Shown here: piece after piece, positions 1-7,405 of the stretch | How positions within the stretch are numbered: the stretch's first letter is position 1 | How the letters are laid out: every line of letters starts with the position of its first letter | Assembly (NCBI GenBank): GCA_963668605.1 | Contig: OY764903.1 | Location: 3,596,001-3,660,000 of the forward strand | Reading direction: 5' to 3' | Source: G963668605 sp963668605 | GTDB taxonomy: Bacteria; Acidobacteriota; Terriglobia; Bryobacterales; Bryobacteraceae | DNA length: 64,000 bases | Notes under the pieces: model-generated | Databases searched by the model: none | The model's input: the letters and a program-made list of their open reading frames with translations, nothing else | Told to the model about the DNA's origin: nothing | Position numbers and translations under genes: made by a program

Positions 1-864
1 CAACCTGAGCGGATCGCCAATGATCTGGCGCGGAAGCGCGGGATCGAGGTCCGAAATGATCGCGATGCCCTTTTGCCGGGCACGCGGCAGATGCGATTTG
101 ACACAATCGTCCAAAAGGTTTCGCAGGTCGAAGGGTATTTTCTCGAGCGCCATCTTGCCGGCCTCGATCTTGGAGAGATCGAGAATGTCATTCAGCAGTG
201 CCAGCAGCGAGTGCGCGCAACGCTGGGCGGTCTCGAGTTGCTCTCGCTGCTCCGGCGTCAGACGGCTATCAAGCACGATGTCCATCATCCCGAGTACGCC
301 GCCCATCGGCGTGCGCAGTTCGTGTGAAATATTCGCCAGAAACTCGCTCTTTGCCTGGCTAGCCGCCGTCGCGCGCTGCACGGCCTCTTCGAGTGCCTCC
401 GTGCGCTGTTTGATCTTGACTTCCAACAACTCCTGGTATTGCCGCACTTCCTGCCGCGATTCCGCCAACGCGGCAATCATCCGGTTGAAGTTTTGCCCGA
501 GGAACTCAATCTCATCGTCGGTGCGGCTGACCCTGATCGGTTCGAGCTTCCCTTCACCCACCGACGTGATGCCTTCCTGCAGCATCGTCAGGGGCTTCAC
601 CAACACACGCAGCGTGAAGCGCGAGATCGCACCTGCAACCAGAAACACCACAGTGCAAAGGAGCACCGCCTTTGCGGCATCGAAGTTCTCCTTGGAGAAA
701 TCGTAAGCGATAATCGTAGCCACTACCCAGAACACCAGGATTGCTGTGAAAACAAAGAACTTCTGGGCGAGTGATCGACGAGGCAATTGCCGGGCGGAAC
801 TACTCGGCGAGATGAGATCCCTAGGCACGTTTACATAGTCGCCCGTTTCGCGAGGAACACACAT
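1..864 (-). CDS. Sensor histidine kinase, C-terminus beyond the window
   Basis: This gene runs off the left edge; 288 residues are visible from an ATG at 864. AAGGTG lies about 9 nt before the ATG and supports that start. After a short cytoplasmic N-terminus there are two closely spaced membrane segments (about residues 38-75). A HAMP-type linker and a short coiled coil follow. Then comes a HisKA domain whose H-box reads NISHELRTP, and then the start of the HATPase domain, which is cut. There is no obvious periplasmic sensor loop, so the signal is probably sensed in or near the membrane. The gene is divergent from pyrD, with an 80 bp gap. The H-box style (SHELRTPMGGVLGM) is the one found in hybrid kinases, so a receiver domain may follow outside the window. 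Identification as a kinase is certain; the signal is unknown. Confidence 0.9.
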   Translation of the reverse strand, partial: MCVPRETGDYVNVPRDLISPSSSARQLPRRSLAQKFFVFTAILVFWVVATIIAYDFSKENFDAAKAVLLCTVVFLVAGAISRFTLRVLVKPLTMLQEGITSVGEGKLEPIRVSRTDDEIEFLGQNFNRMIAALAESRQEVRQYQELLEVKIKQRTEALEEAVQRATAASQAKSEFLANISHELRTPMGGVLGMMDIVLDSRLTPEQREQLETAQRCAHSLLALLNDILDLSKIEAGKMALEKIPFDLRNLLDDCVKSHLPRARQKGIAIISDLDPALPRQIIGDPLRL

Positions 865-944
865 CGGGAATTCACCTTACTAAGGCCACATTTCCTCAGT
901 AGCACCTAGGGCTGTTGCTTGCGCCACTTGCTACACTGTTCGCA

Positions 945-1877
945 GTGGGCGACATCCTCGCTACATCTCTGTGCGGAATTCCGCTACGCAATCCGGTGAT
1001 CGCGGCATCCGGAACCTTTGCCTATGGTGTCGAGTTCGATACGTTGGTCGACTTGAACACACTGGGCGGCATCGTCGTGAAGGGCCTTTCGCGGGAGCCG
1101 ATGCCGGGCAATCCGCCACCGCGCGTCTATGAAGCGCAGGCCGGAATGATCAATTCCATCGGCCTGCAAAACATCGGCGTTCGCGCCTTCATCCGCGAAA
1201 AATTGCCGTTCCTCGCCAATCTCAAAACAGCCGTATTTGCAAATGTTTTCGGCTACGCGCCCGAAGACTACGAAGAGGTCGTGCGCGCGCTCGATGACGC
1301 CGAGGGTTTGGCGGGCTACGAGTTGAACGTCTCGTGCCCGAATACCAAGCACGGCGGCATCTTTTTCTCGAACGAGCCCGCGCTGCTGGGCGGGCTGGTG
1401 GAGCGTGTCAAAAGCATTGCGCGGCGCCCCGTGATCGTGAAGCTCTCGCCCAACGTGACACGCATCGAACCACTGGCCTTGGCTGCTGAGCAGGCTGGGG
1501 CCGACGCGATCTCGCTGGTGAACACGTTTGTCGCACTCGCAGTCGACGCCCGCAAACGCAGCACCCGAATTGGCGCCGGCTTCGGCGGATTGAGCGGGCC
1601 GGCGATCAAGCCGATCGCATTGCGCCTGGTCTACCAGGCTGCGCAAGCGGTCCGGATCCCAGTGATCGGTTTAGGCGGGATCGCATCGGGCGAGGATGCG
1701 GCCGAATTCCTGATTGCGGGAGCCTCGGCGGTCGAAGTCGGCAGCGCGCATTTCTGGGACCCGGGCGCGGCGCGGCGCGTGGCCATGGAGTTGGAGCGTT
1801 TCGCGAAAAGCGAGGGCATCGCCGGCATTGGCGAGATGGTTGGTACGCTGAAATTTCCAGGAGAGAAACCAAAATGA
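945..1877 (+). CDS. pyrD: Dihydroorotate dehydrogenase, class 1 (PyrD)
   Basis: FMN-dependent oxidation of dihydroorotate to orotate in pyrimidine biosynthesis. The product has the class 1B look: an early NPVIAASGTF segment, the ELNVSCPN substrate loop, KLSPNV, and the glycine-rich FMN phosphate motif GLGGIASGEDA near the C-terminus. The frame is open from a TTG at 915, but the family normally begins a few residues before the NPV motif, so GTG 945 (310 residues) is preferred. No Shine-Dalgarno is visible. A TACACT hexamer at 932-937 ends 7 nt before GTG 945, which would give a leaderless message. Its stop overlaps the ridA start (ATGA). No pyrK partner, expected for class 1B enzymes, is seen nearby. 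Confidence 0.93.
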   Translation: MGDILATSLCGIPLRNPVIAASGTFAYGVEFDTLVDLNTLGGIVVKGLSREPMPGNPPPRVYEAQAGMINSIGLQNIGVRAFIREKLPFLANLKTAVFANVFGYAPEDYEEVVRALDDAEGLAGYELNVSCPNTKHGGIFFSNEPALLGGLVERVKSIARRPVIVKLSPNVTRIEPLALAAEQAGADAISLVNTFVALAVDARKRSTRIGAGFGGLSGPAIKPIALRLVYQAAQAVRIPVIGLGGIASGEDAAEFLIAGASAVEVGSAHFWDPGAARRVAMELERFAKSEGIAGIGEMVGTLKFPGEKPK

Positions 1878-2254
1878 AGACCGTGATTGCCACAGATCTG
1901 GCGCCGAAGGCGATTGGCCCGTATTCGCAAGCTGTCGTTCTGAATGGATTCGCATTTCTGAGCGGGCAGATCCCGCTGGACCCAGCTACGGGCCAGTTGG
2001 TCGACGGCGACGTCGCGGCCCAGACCGAGCGGGTGCTGGAGAACCTGAAGGCGGTGCTCGAAGCTGCGGGTTCGTCGCTTGATCATGTTCTGAAGACGAC
2101 GGTCTTCCTGAGCGACATGGGCGATTTTCCGAAGCTGAACGAGGTCTATGGCCGTTACTTCACGGCAAATCAGCCGGCCCGCTCCACCGTACAGGTGGCG
2201 CGCCTGCCGCGCGACGTCAAGGTGGAAATCGAAGTGATCGCGGCGCTCAAGTAG
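1874..2254 (+). CDS. ridA: RidA family reactive-intermediate deaminase
   Basis: 126 residues, full length for the RidA/YjgF/UK114 family. These are small trimeric proteins that hydrolyse reactive enamines and imines formed by PLP enzymes. Family hallmarks are visible: the AIGPYSQAV segment near residue 12, LSGQIPLDP, the ENLKAVLEAAGSSLDHVLKTT helix, and the C-terminal arginine stretch before VEIEVIA. The ATG overlaps the pyrD stop by 4 bp and GGAGAG lies upstream inside pyrD, so the two genes are translationally coupled. The pyrD-ridA pairing is a plausible housekeeping operon. Confidence 0.95.
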   Translation: MKTVIATDLAPKAIGPYSQAVVLNGFAFLSGQIPLDPATGQLVDGDVAAQTERVLENLKAVLEAAGSSLDHVLKTTVFLSDMGDFPKLNEVYGRYFTANQPARSTVQVARLPRDVKVEIEVIAALK

Positions 2255-2260
2255 GGCCCC

Positions 2261-2638
2261 TTACTGGTGTTCGGAATGCTGGGGCTGCGGCGGGTTGAGC
2301 TTGATCTCGATCGTCTTCTCTTCTTCGTTGACGTCGTAGGTCTGACCGTAGGTCTGGTATCCCTTGGCGATCACCTGTACCAGGATCTTTCCTTGAGGAA
2401 TCGGGGGGATTTTCGCGATGCCGTCCTGGCTCGTGCGCAATTCCCAGTTCGTCCTCGTTTTCTTGCCTAGCTTGATGATCGAGCGGCCTTCGACGAAGCG
2501 AACGACGACACTGGCGCGATCCACGGGTTTGTCTCCCGGCGACCTGACTTCAATGCGCAGCCGCGTCATCGGCGGATCCGCCATGAGGGGCAGGGTGAAA
2601 ACTGCGAGAGCGAGGAAGAGGGCAATCCGTCTCAACAT
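2261..2638 (-). CDS. Small secreted protein with a carboxypeptidase-regulatory-like fold
   Basis: 125 residues with a clear Sec signal peptide (MLRRIALFLALAVFTLPLMA). One beta-sandwich domain follows, of the kind seen in CarboxypepD_reg/PEGA proteins: RIEVRSPGDKPVDRASVVVR, then a GIAKIPPIPQGKILVQVIAKG turn. The tail is Pro/Gln/His rich. It probably lies in the periplasm or is exported. It converges on ridA with a 6 bp gap and has no partner gene. No enzymatic motif is seen, so the function is unknown. Confidence 0.75.
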   Translation of the reverse strand: MLRRIALFLALAVFTLPLMADPPMTRLRIEVRSPGDKPVDRASVVVRFVEGRSIIKLGKKTRTNWELRTSQDGIAKIPPIPQGKILVQVIAKGYQTYGQTYDVNEEEKTIEIKLNPPQPQHSEHQ

Positions 2639-2891
2639 GACTCGATTATCTCAGATCGTGGGAGAACCGGGCGGAATACCGGTGCGCGACGTAGAAGTGG
2701 AGACACTCGGAGGGCGGAACCCCAGTTCCGCAACCAACCCCTGGTTGGTTTGAGGATTCCAGGAGAACTCCGTCGCCGATGGCCGAGCACAAGATGGGCG
2801 ACCGGAGGCCAGGACGTTCGATCAGTGATCACCGCACCAACTTGACTTCCCATCGGGGCCACGGCATTTTCGTTCCAGAGCGCTTCCACCT

Positions 2892-3311
2892 TCAGGCAGC
2901 AAATCGCGCGGATTCCGGGACGTCCCACTCTCTATTCTTATCAAGGACCGTCCCGGGATCCTTATCATGGATTTCTGCGTCGAAGGCATCGGCTTTGCGG
3001 AACAGTTCGTCAAGGTCTTGTGAGCCATGGATGACTCTCATTATTTCGATGCGACCTTGAAAGGGTTGGTAAAAAACAAGGTAGTTCTTGAATCGTTCGC
3101 TCAAGCGAATGGTCCGAGCTGTCTTCAGTTGAGGATGGCTGATCTTACAGTGCCAGCCCATTTCGGGTTGCGTCGCGACCAGCGCGAGGCTGTCGTACAA
3201 TTCGGACAGAAAACAGAGCCCCATCTCGATGTTGGTTTGCCCGGTAATGTAATCTGCCAGCTCATCAATGTCACGGTCCGCTCTTGGCCGGACGACGTAT
3301 CCAAAGCTCAC
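2892..3311 (-). CDS. ParE/RelE-family toxin of a type II toxin-antitoxin pair
   Basis: The product has the ParE/RelE plasmid-stabilisation pattern: RPRADRDIDELADYI at the start, LYDSLALVATQPEMGW in the middle, and the C-terminal strands YLVFYQPFQGRIEIMRVIHG with the typical arginine near the end. GTG 3311 is chosen because it overlaps the antitoxin stop as GTGA, the usual toxin arrangement; this gives 139 residues. ParE proteins normally end about 95-105 residues in, soon after the RVIHGSQDL strand. Here an extra tail of about 30 residues follows, encoded by the REP-like repeat at 2914-2958. The true end may therefore have been replaced by repeat sequence. Activity is untested. Confidence 0.85.
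   Translation of the reverse strand: MSFGYVVRPRADRDIDELADYITGQTNIEMGLCFLSELYDSLALVATQPEMGWHCKISHPQLKTARTIRLSERFKNYLVFYQPFQGRIEIMRVIHGSQDLDELFRKADAFDAEIHDKDPGTVLDKNREWDVPESARFAA
2914..2958. repeat. REP-like inverted repeat inside the toxin 3' end
   Basis: CCGGGACG at 2915-2922 pairs with CGTCCCGG at 2949-2956 across a 26 nt spacer. The outer arm TTCCGGGACGTCC recurs in inverted orientation at 4149-4161, on the other side of the RAYT remnant. Bacterial RAYT transposases act on short GC-rich REP palindromes, so this is probably such an element. It now encodes the unusual C-terminal tail of the toxin. Confidence 0.5.
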
Positions 3312-3571
3312 TTGGTAACTGTCTTCCGAGAGTGCCGCGCGACAAGTTGCCGGCGCTTGGCTTCCCAATACTCAGGCGTAATCTCAATCGGGTCCCCGGA
3401 GTTGAATCCTTCCAGGAGCAGCGCTTCCAGTTTTTGTTCAGAACGACGCTTCTGATCCAGGCGTAAGAGTTCCCGGACGTACTCGCTCGGCGTGCTATAG
3501 CCGCTGTCCCTGACCTGGTCTTCCACGTAGTCCTTGAGGGTCTGCGGGAGCGAAATATTAAGAGAGGCCAT
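3308..3571 (-). CDS. ParD/CC2985-family ribbon-helix-helix antitoxin
   Basis: 87 residues. The N-terminus (MASLNISLPQTLKDYVEDQV followed by a GYSTPSEYVRELLR helix) is a ribbon-helix-helix DNA-binding domain of the ParD type. The C-terminal half is the toxin-binding tail. ATG 3571 is preferred over ATG 3577 because GGAG lies 8 nt upstream of 3571 and only 2 nt upstream of 3577. It is the first gene of the pair and overlaps the toxin by 4 bp. It is expected to repress its own promoter, where a matching operator-like inverted repeat is visible at 3596-3622. Confidence 0.9.
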   Translation of the reverse strand: MASLNISLPQTLKDYVEDQVRDSGYSTPSEYVRELLRLDQKRRSEQKLEALLLEGFNSGDPIEITPEYWEAKRRQLVARHSRKTVTK

Positions 3572-3583
3572 GCTCATTTCTCC

Positions 3584-3622
3584 ACAATAGCGCTACCTTC
3601 ATTAACTGTCAATTTATGAAGG
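3584..3622 (-). promoter_or_regulatory. Promoter and operator of the toxin-antitoxin operon
   Basis: On the minus strand, TTGACA (3607-3612) and TATTGT (3584-3589) are separated by exactly 17 bp. A 7-bp inverted repeat, CCTTCAT at 3596-3602 and ATGAAGG at 3616-3622, straddles the -35 box. A repeat over the promoter is what is expected for autoregulation by the RHH antitoxin. The sequences are directly visible; binding is inferred. Confidence 0.7.
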
Positions 3623-3687
3623 ACAGACCTGGCGCTTCATTGCAGCTCACTGTCGCGACGTATGCTCAATGCGAGAACCAACTAGAT

Positions 3688-4083
3688 CTACGGCTGCGGC
3701 TGACTCCGGACTGGATTGCACTCGACATGGCGCAGAGCCGCCCACAAATGCGCCTGAGCCATAGGGCACGAGAAAAACCGGTTTTGCCACAAAGACCCGC
3801 CGCGCTGCCGCCGCGCGTTCAGATATTGCGCACACCGCCCGTACGTCCGACGCAGAGCCACCGCCAGCCCATCTTCCTCATTCGGAACGATTACCAGGTG
3901 AACGTGGTTCGGCATAAAGCAGTAGGCCAGCACAGTCAAGCCCGCCTTCAAACTGTTTTCTCTCAGCAGTCCGAGATACACTTGACGGTCGCGCCCGGTG
4001 TAGAAGACGATCTGCCGGCCGGTGCCGCGCTGCGTCATATGGTGCGCCACGCCAGGAGATACGATTCGAGCTGTTCGAGATAT
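3688..4083 (-). pseudogene. Decayed REP-associated tyrosine transposase (RAYT, Y1_Tnp)
   Basis: The reading frame carries RAYT hallmarks: RTARIVSPGVAHHMTQRG at the N-terminus, the HUH-type metal motif in CFMPNHVHLVIVP, and SLWQNRFFSCPM. RAYTs usually start at MPRTAR or similar; here that codon is ATA (4081-4083), with no in-frame ATG before it, and the first usable start is GTG 4050. The C-terminus stops right after RHVECNPVR, where intact proteins continue with a DYxWSS-type region. It is therefore probably damaged at both ends. REP-like sequences lie on both sides (2914-2958 and 4149-4161). Confidence 0.75.
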
Positions 4084-4148
4084 TCGGAGTACTCCTTTCC
4101 TTTATGTAGTGCCTCAAAATAAATGTTTTTCTCCAAGGGGATAGGTCA

Positions 4149-4161
4149 GGACGTCCCGGAA
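4149..4161. repeat. REP-like half element, inverted copy
   Basis: GGACGTCCCGGAA here is the exact reverse complement of TTCCGGGACGTCC at 2913-2925. The two copies flank the RAYT remnant and the toxin-antitoxin genes. The element is short, so the assignment relies on its position beside the RAYT. Confidence 0.4.
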
Positions 4162-4294
4162 CCCGCGGCAGTTCGAGCCGTGGAGATGAAAATGGCTTGT
4201 CGCCAGGTTTACGAGGTGCAAGAATATGGCATAGTCGTGCCCTCTGGGCGGGACACAAATCGATTACCAGGAGCGTTTGGGGTTACCTCTGCCA

Positions 4295-5221
4295 ATGGAC
4301 ACGCCGGACTTTGAAAAAAGAAAGCTTAAACTCGAGAAGGAAAAACTCGCTTTTGAGAAACGGAAGTTCGATGCCGATGAAGAAAGACGAAATCTGGAGG
4401 CCGCGAAACTTCGCGAGGAAGTGCGAGAAACTCGGAAGGCGTGGTATCGGAAGCCAGCGTACCTTACACCAGTGACAACGGTCATAGTGGCCGTAATCGG
4501 AGGTTCTATTGCTTTTGGCACTGACGTGTTGAAGAGCAACGTTGTTGCGCTCCGAAAAGAAAGGCAGGAGCTGAGCCCAATCGTCGAGGCGCTCCAGAAG
4601 GATTACAAGACTTTGTCGACCGAAATCCGTTCTCTCCAGAAGAGTGCTACGGTCTTAGCGACAGAGCTGAGCGAGAAATTGGGGGAAGCTCAGAAGGAAG
4701 TGGCAAGACTTGAGGAGAGGGAGAAGATTGTGGCTCTCGGGGACTCCGCCATTGACGAGGCTAGCCACGCTGCGCTTCGTGATCTCAAGCGACTCGCAAA
4801 GGATCCTCAGTATGGCGCGAGAAAGAAGCTCGCAGGCGCTGAAATCGGCAGGGTTGCCAGCTACTGGGGTGTACTCCACACGCTTTCGAGTGAGTACCAT
4901 CTTCCGGTGGAGCCTGGAAAGCGGGAGAATGATTTGACGACCTGCGATCTCCTGAAATTTCTTCGCGCTGATAATTGGAAGGACCGAGCGCGCAGTGCGC
5001 AATTACTCGCCGGACGCGCAGTAAAGGGTGTTCCTGAAGCCTTGCTTGACGCTATGGAGGACAGGCACTTACAGGTCATGCGAGACGCGGCAACAGCGTT
5101 TCAGATGGAAACCGGCTACCCTGAGATGGAAGTGTTTCCGGATGTGGAAGTCACGAGGAAATGGTGGGCCGAAAACCGTCAGAGAGTAACAGCCAAGTTC
5201 GCTGTGCCTACCTGCAAGTGA
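4295..5221 (+). CDS. Membrane-anchored coiled-coil protein with a HEAT-like C-terminus
   Basis: About 308 residues. A highly charged helical N-terminus (repeats of EKRKLKLEKEKLAFEKRKF type) precedes a single membrane span (about residues 55-75, TPVTTVIVAVIGGSIAFGTD). A second coiled coil follows (about residues 85-150). A C-terminal helical domain contains a HEAT-like repeat (DRARSAQLLAGRAVKGVPEALL). The start is uncertain: ATG 4295 is used, but TTG 4277 has AGGAG 3 nt before it. It stands alone between the RAYT remnant and an IS scar. I do not recognise a named family; a scaffold role is only a guess. Confidence 0.65.
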   Translation: MDTPDFEKRKLKLEKEKLAFEKRKFDADEERRNLEAAKLREEVRETRKAWYRKPAYLTPVTTVIVAVIGGSIAFGTDVLKSNVVALRKERQELSPIVEALQKDYKTLSTEIRSLQKSATVLATELSEKLGEAQKEVARLEEREKIVALGDSAIDEASHAALRDLKRLAKDPQYGARKKLAGAEIGRVASYWGVLHTLSSEYHLPVEPGKRENDLTTCDLLKFLRADNWKDRARSAQLLAGRAVKGVPEALLDAMEDRHLQVMRDAATAFQMETGYPEMEVFPDVEVTRKWWAENRQRVTAKFAVPTCK

Positions 5222-5401
5222 GGCGTTCAGGAGCGGCTCCACGGCGAGTTCCGTAGCCAGACACACGCCGCTGCGGCTGCTGACGCTTTTGCATTGACGG
5301 GCTGCACGGACGAGGACACCGCGCGCCCGCTCCGCGATGTCCCTAAGCTCCTCTGCGAGCCGCTCTCTAGCGAAAATCCCCTGAGCTCTGGAATCGGCGT
5401 G

Positions 5402-5593
5402 GCTCGAACTCATGTCACGTTGGAGACGGATCATCCGCGCCAGGAGACGCTTGGGGTCCATTTGGCGCGGTCCGCGTTCCACGTAGGCGACACCCTGTGC
5501 CAGGAACCTCCAAACCAAGCGCAAGAGCCGATGCGCCAGCGCCCACAGCGCTTTCCTGAAGCCCAATCGCCGCTGTAACCGCTGAAACAATCC
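5402..5593 (-). pseudogene. C-terminal fragment of an IS110-family transposase
   Basis: On the minus strand the stretch RLGFRKALWALAHRLLRLVW, then FLAQGVAYVERGP and KRLLARMIRLQ, matches the C-terminal pattern of IS116/IS110/IS902 transposases (KKAIVAVAHKLLR..., then a YVERGP-like tail). No upstream transposase domain is readable, and no terminal repeats were found. The rest of the interval 5222-5873 holds no credible gene on either strand. It is an insertion-sequence scar between the membrane protein and hpnE. Confidence 0.5.
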
Positions 5594-5873
5594 ACCCCAT
5601 CAGCTCCCCTTCGTCCGTGATGCGGCGTGCGCGAGCTGGCAGATCAGTCCCGCACGAAGCGGTTGCCCTTCGGACAGTGGTTGCTTGCCGACGGCGCTCT
5701 CCTCCCCTCCCGGACACGAGCGGTTCGTGATTTTGTCCAAAGTCGCCGTCGGCACGGTTCGGGAACGACGAACTGGGGATCCTCAATCGTACCGATGCCC
5801 GTCGATACAACTCGCACTGCTGGCTGTGGCGCCGCGCCGAGGCACACACCATCGAGTGCCAGGACGAACGCCG

Positions 5874-7199
5874 CTAAGCAATGTCGGGCAGCAAAAAGCG
5901 GCGCGGCGTTCCGGCCGCTGCCGCGACGGCCTCGGCCGCAAGATAGCCGCTGCGAACAGCGCCTTCCATCGTGGCGGGCCAACCGGAGCGCGTCCAATCG
6001 CCCGCGAGAAAGAGGTTGCCCAATGCCGTCCGCGCTTCCGGACGTAGCGCCTCCAAGCCGGGCCTTGCGGAAAAGGTCGCACGCACTTCCTTGACGACGT
6101 GCGCCCTCTCAAGTTGGGCTGAGCCGGCGTCGGGCAAAAACTCCGCCAACTCCCGGAGCGCGAGCGCAATCACTTCGGCGCGCGGCATCTCCGTCAGACT
6201 GCGCGACGCGCTAACGACAAGCTGCAGGTAGCGGCCACCCTGCTTGTTGAACATCCATTGTATGGTGCGGTCGAGTAGCACGGCATGCGGCAACTCCGTC
6301 ACCGGACGATCGAACCAGAGGTGAATTCCGGTGATGGGAGAGTGCTCAAATCGTGCGAGGTCCAGGCCAAGTCGCGGCAGCAGTGCCGCTATGCGCTCAA
6401 ACGGCAGCGCACTGATGTAGAAATCCGCGCGCTGTTCGCCGTCCGCCGTCATAACGCCGCGAACGGCGCCCTCACACGCCTCGATCTGTTCGACGCCCTC
6501 ACGCAGGTGCAATTCGACATTCGGCATCCGCTGCCAAGCGCCGGCGCCATAGAGTTCGCTCAGCGCGACCGCCGGCACGCCCATCTCATAAGAGTCGGAG
6601 CGCGCCAGAAAGCCAAGCCAGAAGACTTGAAAGCCGTGCGAAGCGGCCATGCGGTCGAGATCTTCGTTGATAGCGCTGACCAGCACAGGCGCCCAAAAGC
6701 GTGCGATGGCGCGCCCGGTCTGCCCTTTCTCGCGGAGCCAGTCGAGCATCGTGATGCGGTCGAGGTCGTCACGCCGGCCGTGCTCCGAGCGCAGCGCGAG
6801 AATTCCGCGCGCGACCGCCAGTTTGTCGGCCATCGTGAGAAACGTGAGTTTCCAAAAGCTGCCCGCGAAGTGCGCCGGAGCTGGAAGAAAACCCGCACGG
6901 AACCGCGACGTGCGTCCGCCCGGTTCAATGTAGTGGAATTCGCGATAGAAGCGGAGTTGATCCCGCGAACCCAGGCGCCCGTAGAAATCAAGCAGATTCA
7001 CGCAGCAGCGCAGAAGCACATGCTGGCAGTTGTCGATCACTTCGGATTCGCCGGAAGAGGAAGTGTATGGCCAGGAAGTCGCTCGCCCGCCTAGAAATCC
7101 CCGGTTCTCAAACAGTCGAACCTGGAAGCCCGCATCGCCCAACGCGGCCGCAGCGGCCATTCCGGCCAACCCGCCTCCAATGACGATGCAGGACGGCAT
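5874..7199 (-). CDS. hpnE: Hydroxysqualene dehydroxylase (HpnE)
   Basis: 441-residue FAD-dependent amine-oxidase-fold enzyme that reduces hydroxysqualene to squalene in hopanoid synthesis. The N-terminus has the Rossmann dinucleotide motif GGGLAGMAAAAAL, and FLGGRATSW follows. The HpnE signature region reads DNCQHVLLRCC. The C-terminal FAD motif includes LFLAGDWTRSGWPATMEGAV. Length and motifs fit HpnE better than carotenoid desaturases. No hpnC or hpnD is in the window. Its ATG follows the stop of the 39-codon gene upstream after one base, so translation is probably coupled. Confidence 0.88.
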   Translation of the reverse strand: MPSCIVIGGGLAGMAAAAALGDAGFQVRLFENRGFLGGRATSWPYTSSSGESEVIDNCQHVLLRCCVNLLDFYGRLGSRDQLRFYREFHYIEPGGRTSRFRAGFLPAPAHFAGSFWKLTFLTMADKLAVARGILALRSEHGRRDDLDRITMLDWLREKGQTGRAIARFWAPVLVSAINEDLDRMAASHGFQVFWLGFLARSDSYEMGVPAVALSELYGAGAWQRMPNVELHLREGVEQIEACEGAVRGVMTADGEQRADFYISALPFERIAALLPRLGLDLARFEHSPITGIHLWFDRPVTELPHAVLLDRTIQWMFNKQGGRYLQLVVSASRSLTEMPRAEVIALALRELAEFLPDAGSAQLERAHVVKEVRATFSARPGLEALRPEARTALGNLFLAGDWTRSGWPATMEGAVRSGYLAAEAVAAAAGTPRRFLLPDIA

Positions 7200-7319
7200 T
7201 TAGCAGACTGGCAGCCGCGCTTTGCGCCCACCGCCGCCGTCGTCGTTCAACAGATAGACCGCGATCCCGAAACAGATCGCGTAAAACAGGACATCCAAGA
7301 CGGGTTGAAGAATTTCCAC
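7200..7319 (-). CDS. Small membrane protein upstream of hpnE (39 residues)
   Basis: GTG 7319 is preceded by AAGGA at a 6 nt spacing. The product begins MEILQPVLDVLFYAICFGIA, a single hydrophobic helix, followed by a Gly-rich turn and a basic tail (GRKARLPVC). Its stop lies immediately before the hpnE start, which points to an operon with translational coupling. Small hydrophobic ORFs are easily missed. The function is unknown; a regulator or partner of HpnE at the membrane is possible. Confidence 0.6.
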   Translation of the reverse strand: MEILQPVLDVLFYAICFGIAVYLLNDDGGGGRKARLPVC

Positions 7320-7405
7320 TTTGAATCCTTGCTTTCAGTATCGTCGCTCCGGATCGGCGGGATCAAGTCCGATTTGTACTTAGGCAGTACCAATCCGGGT
7401 TTGGG

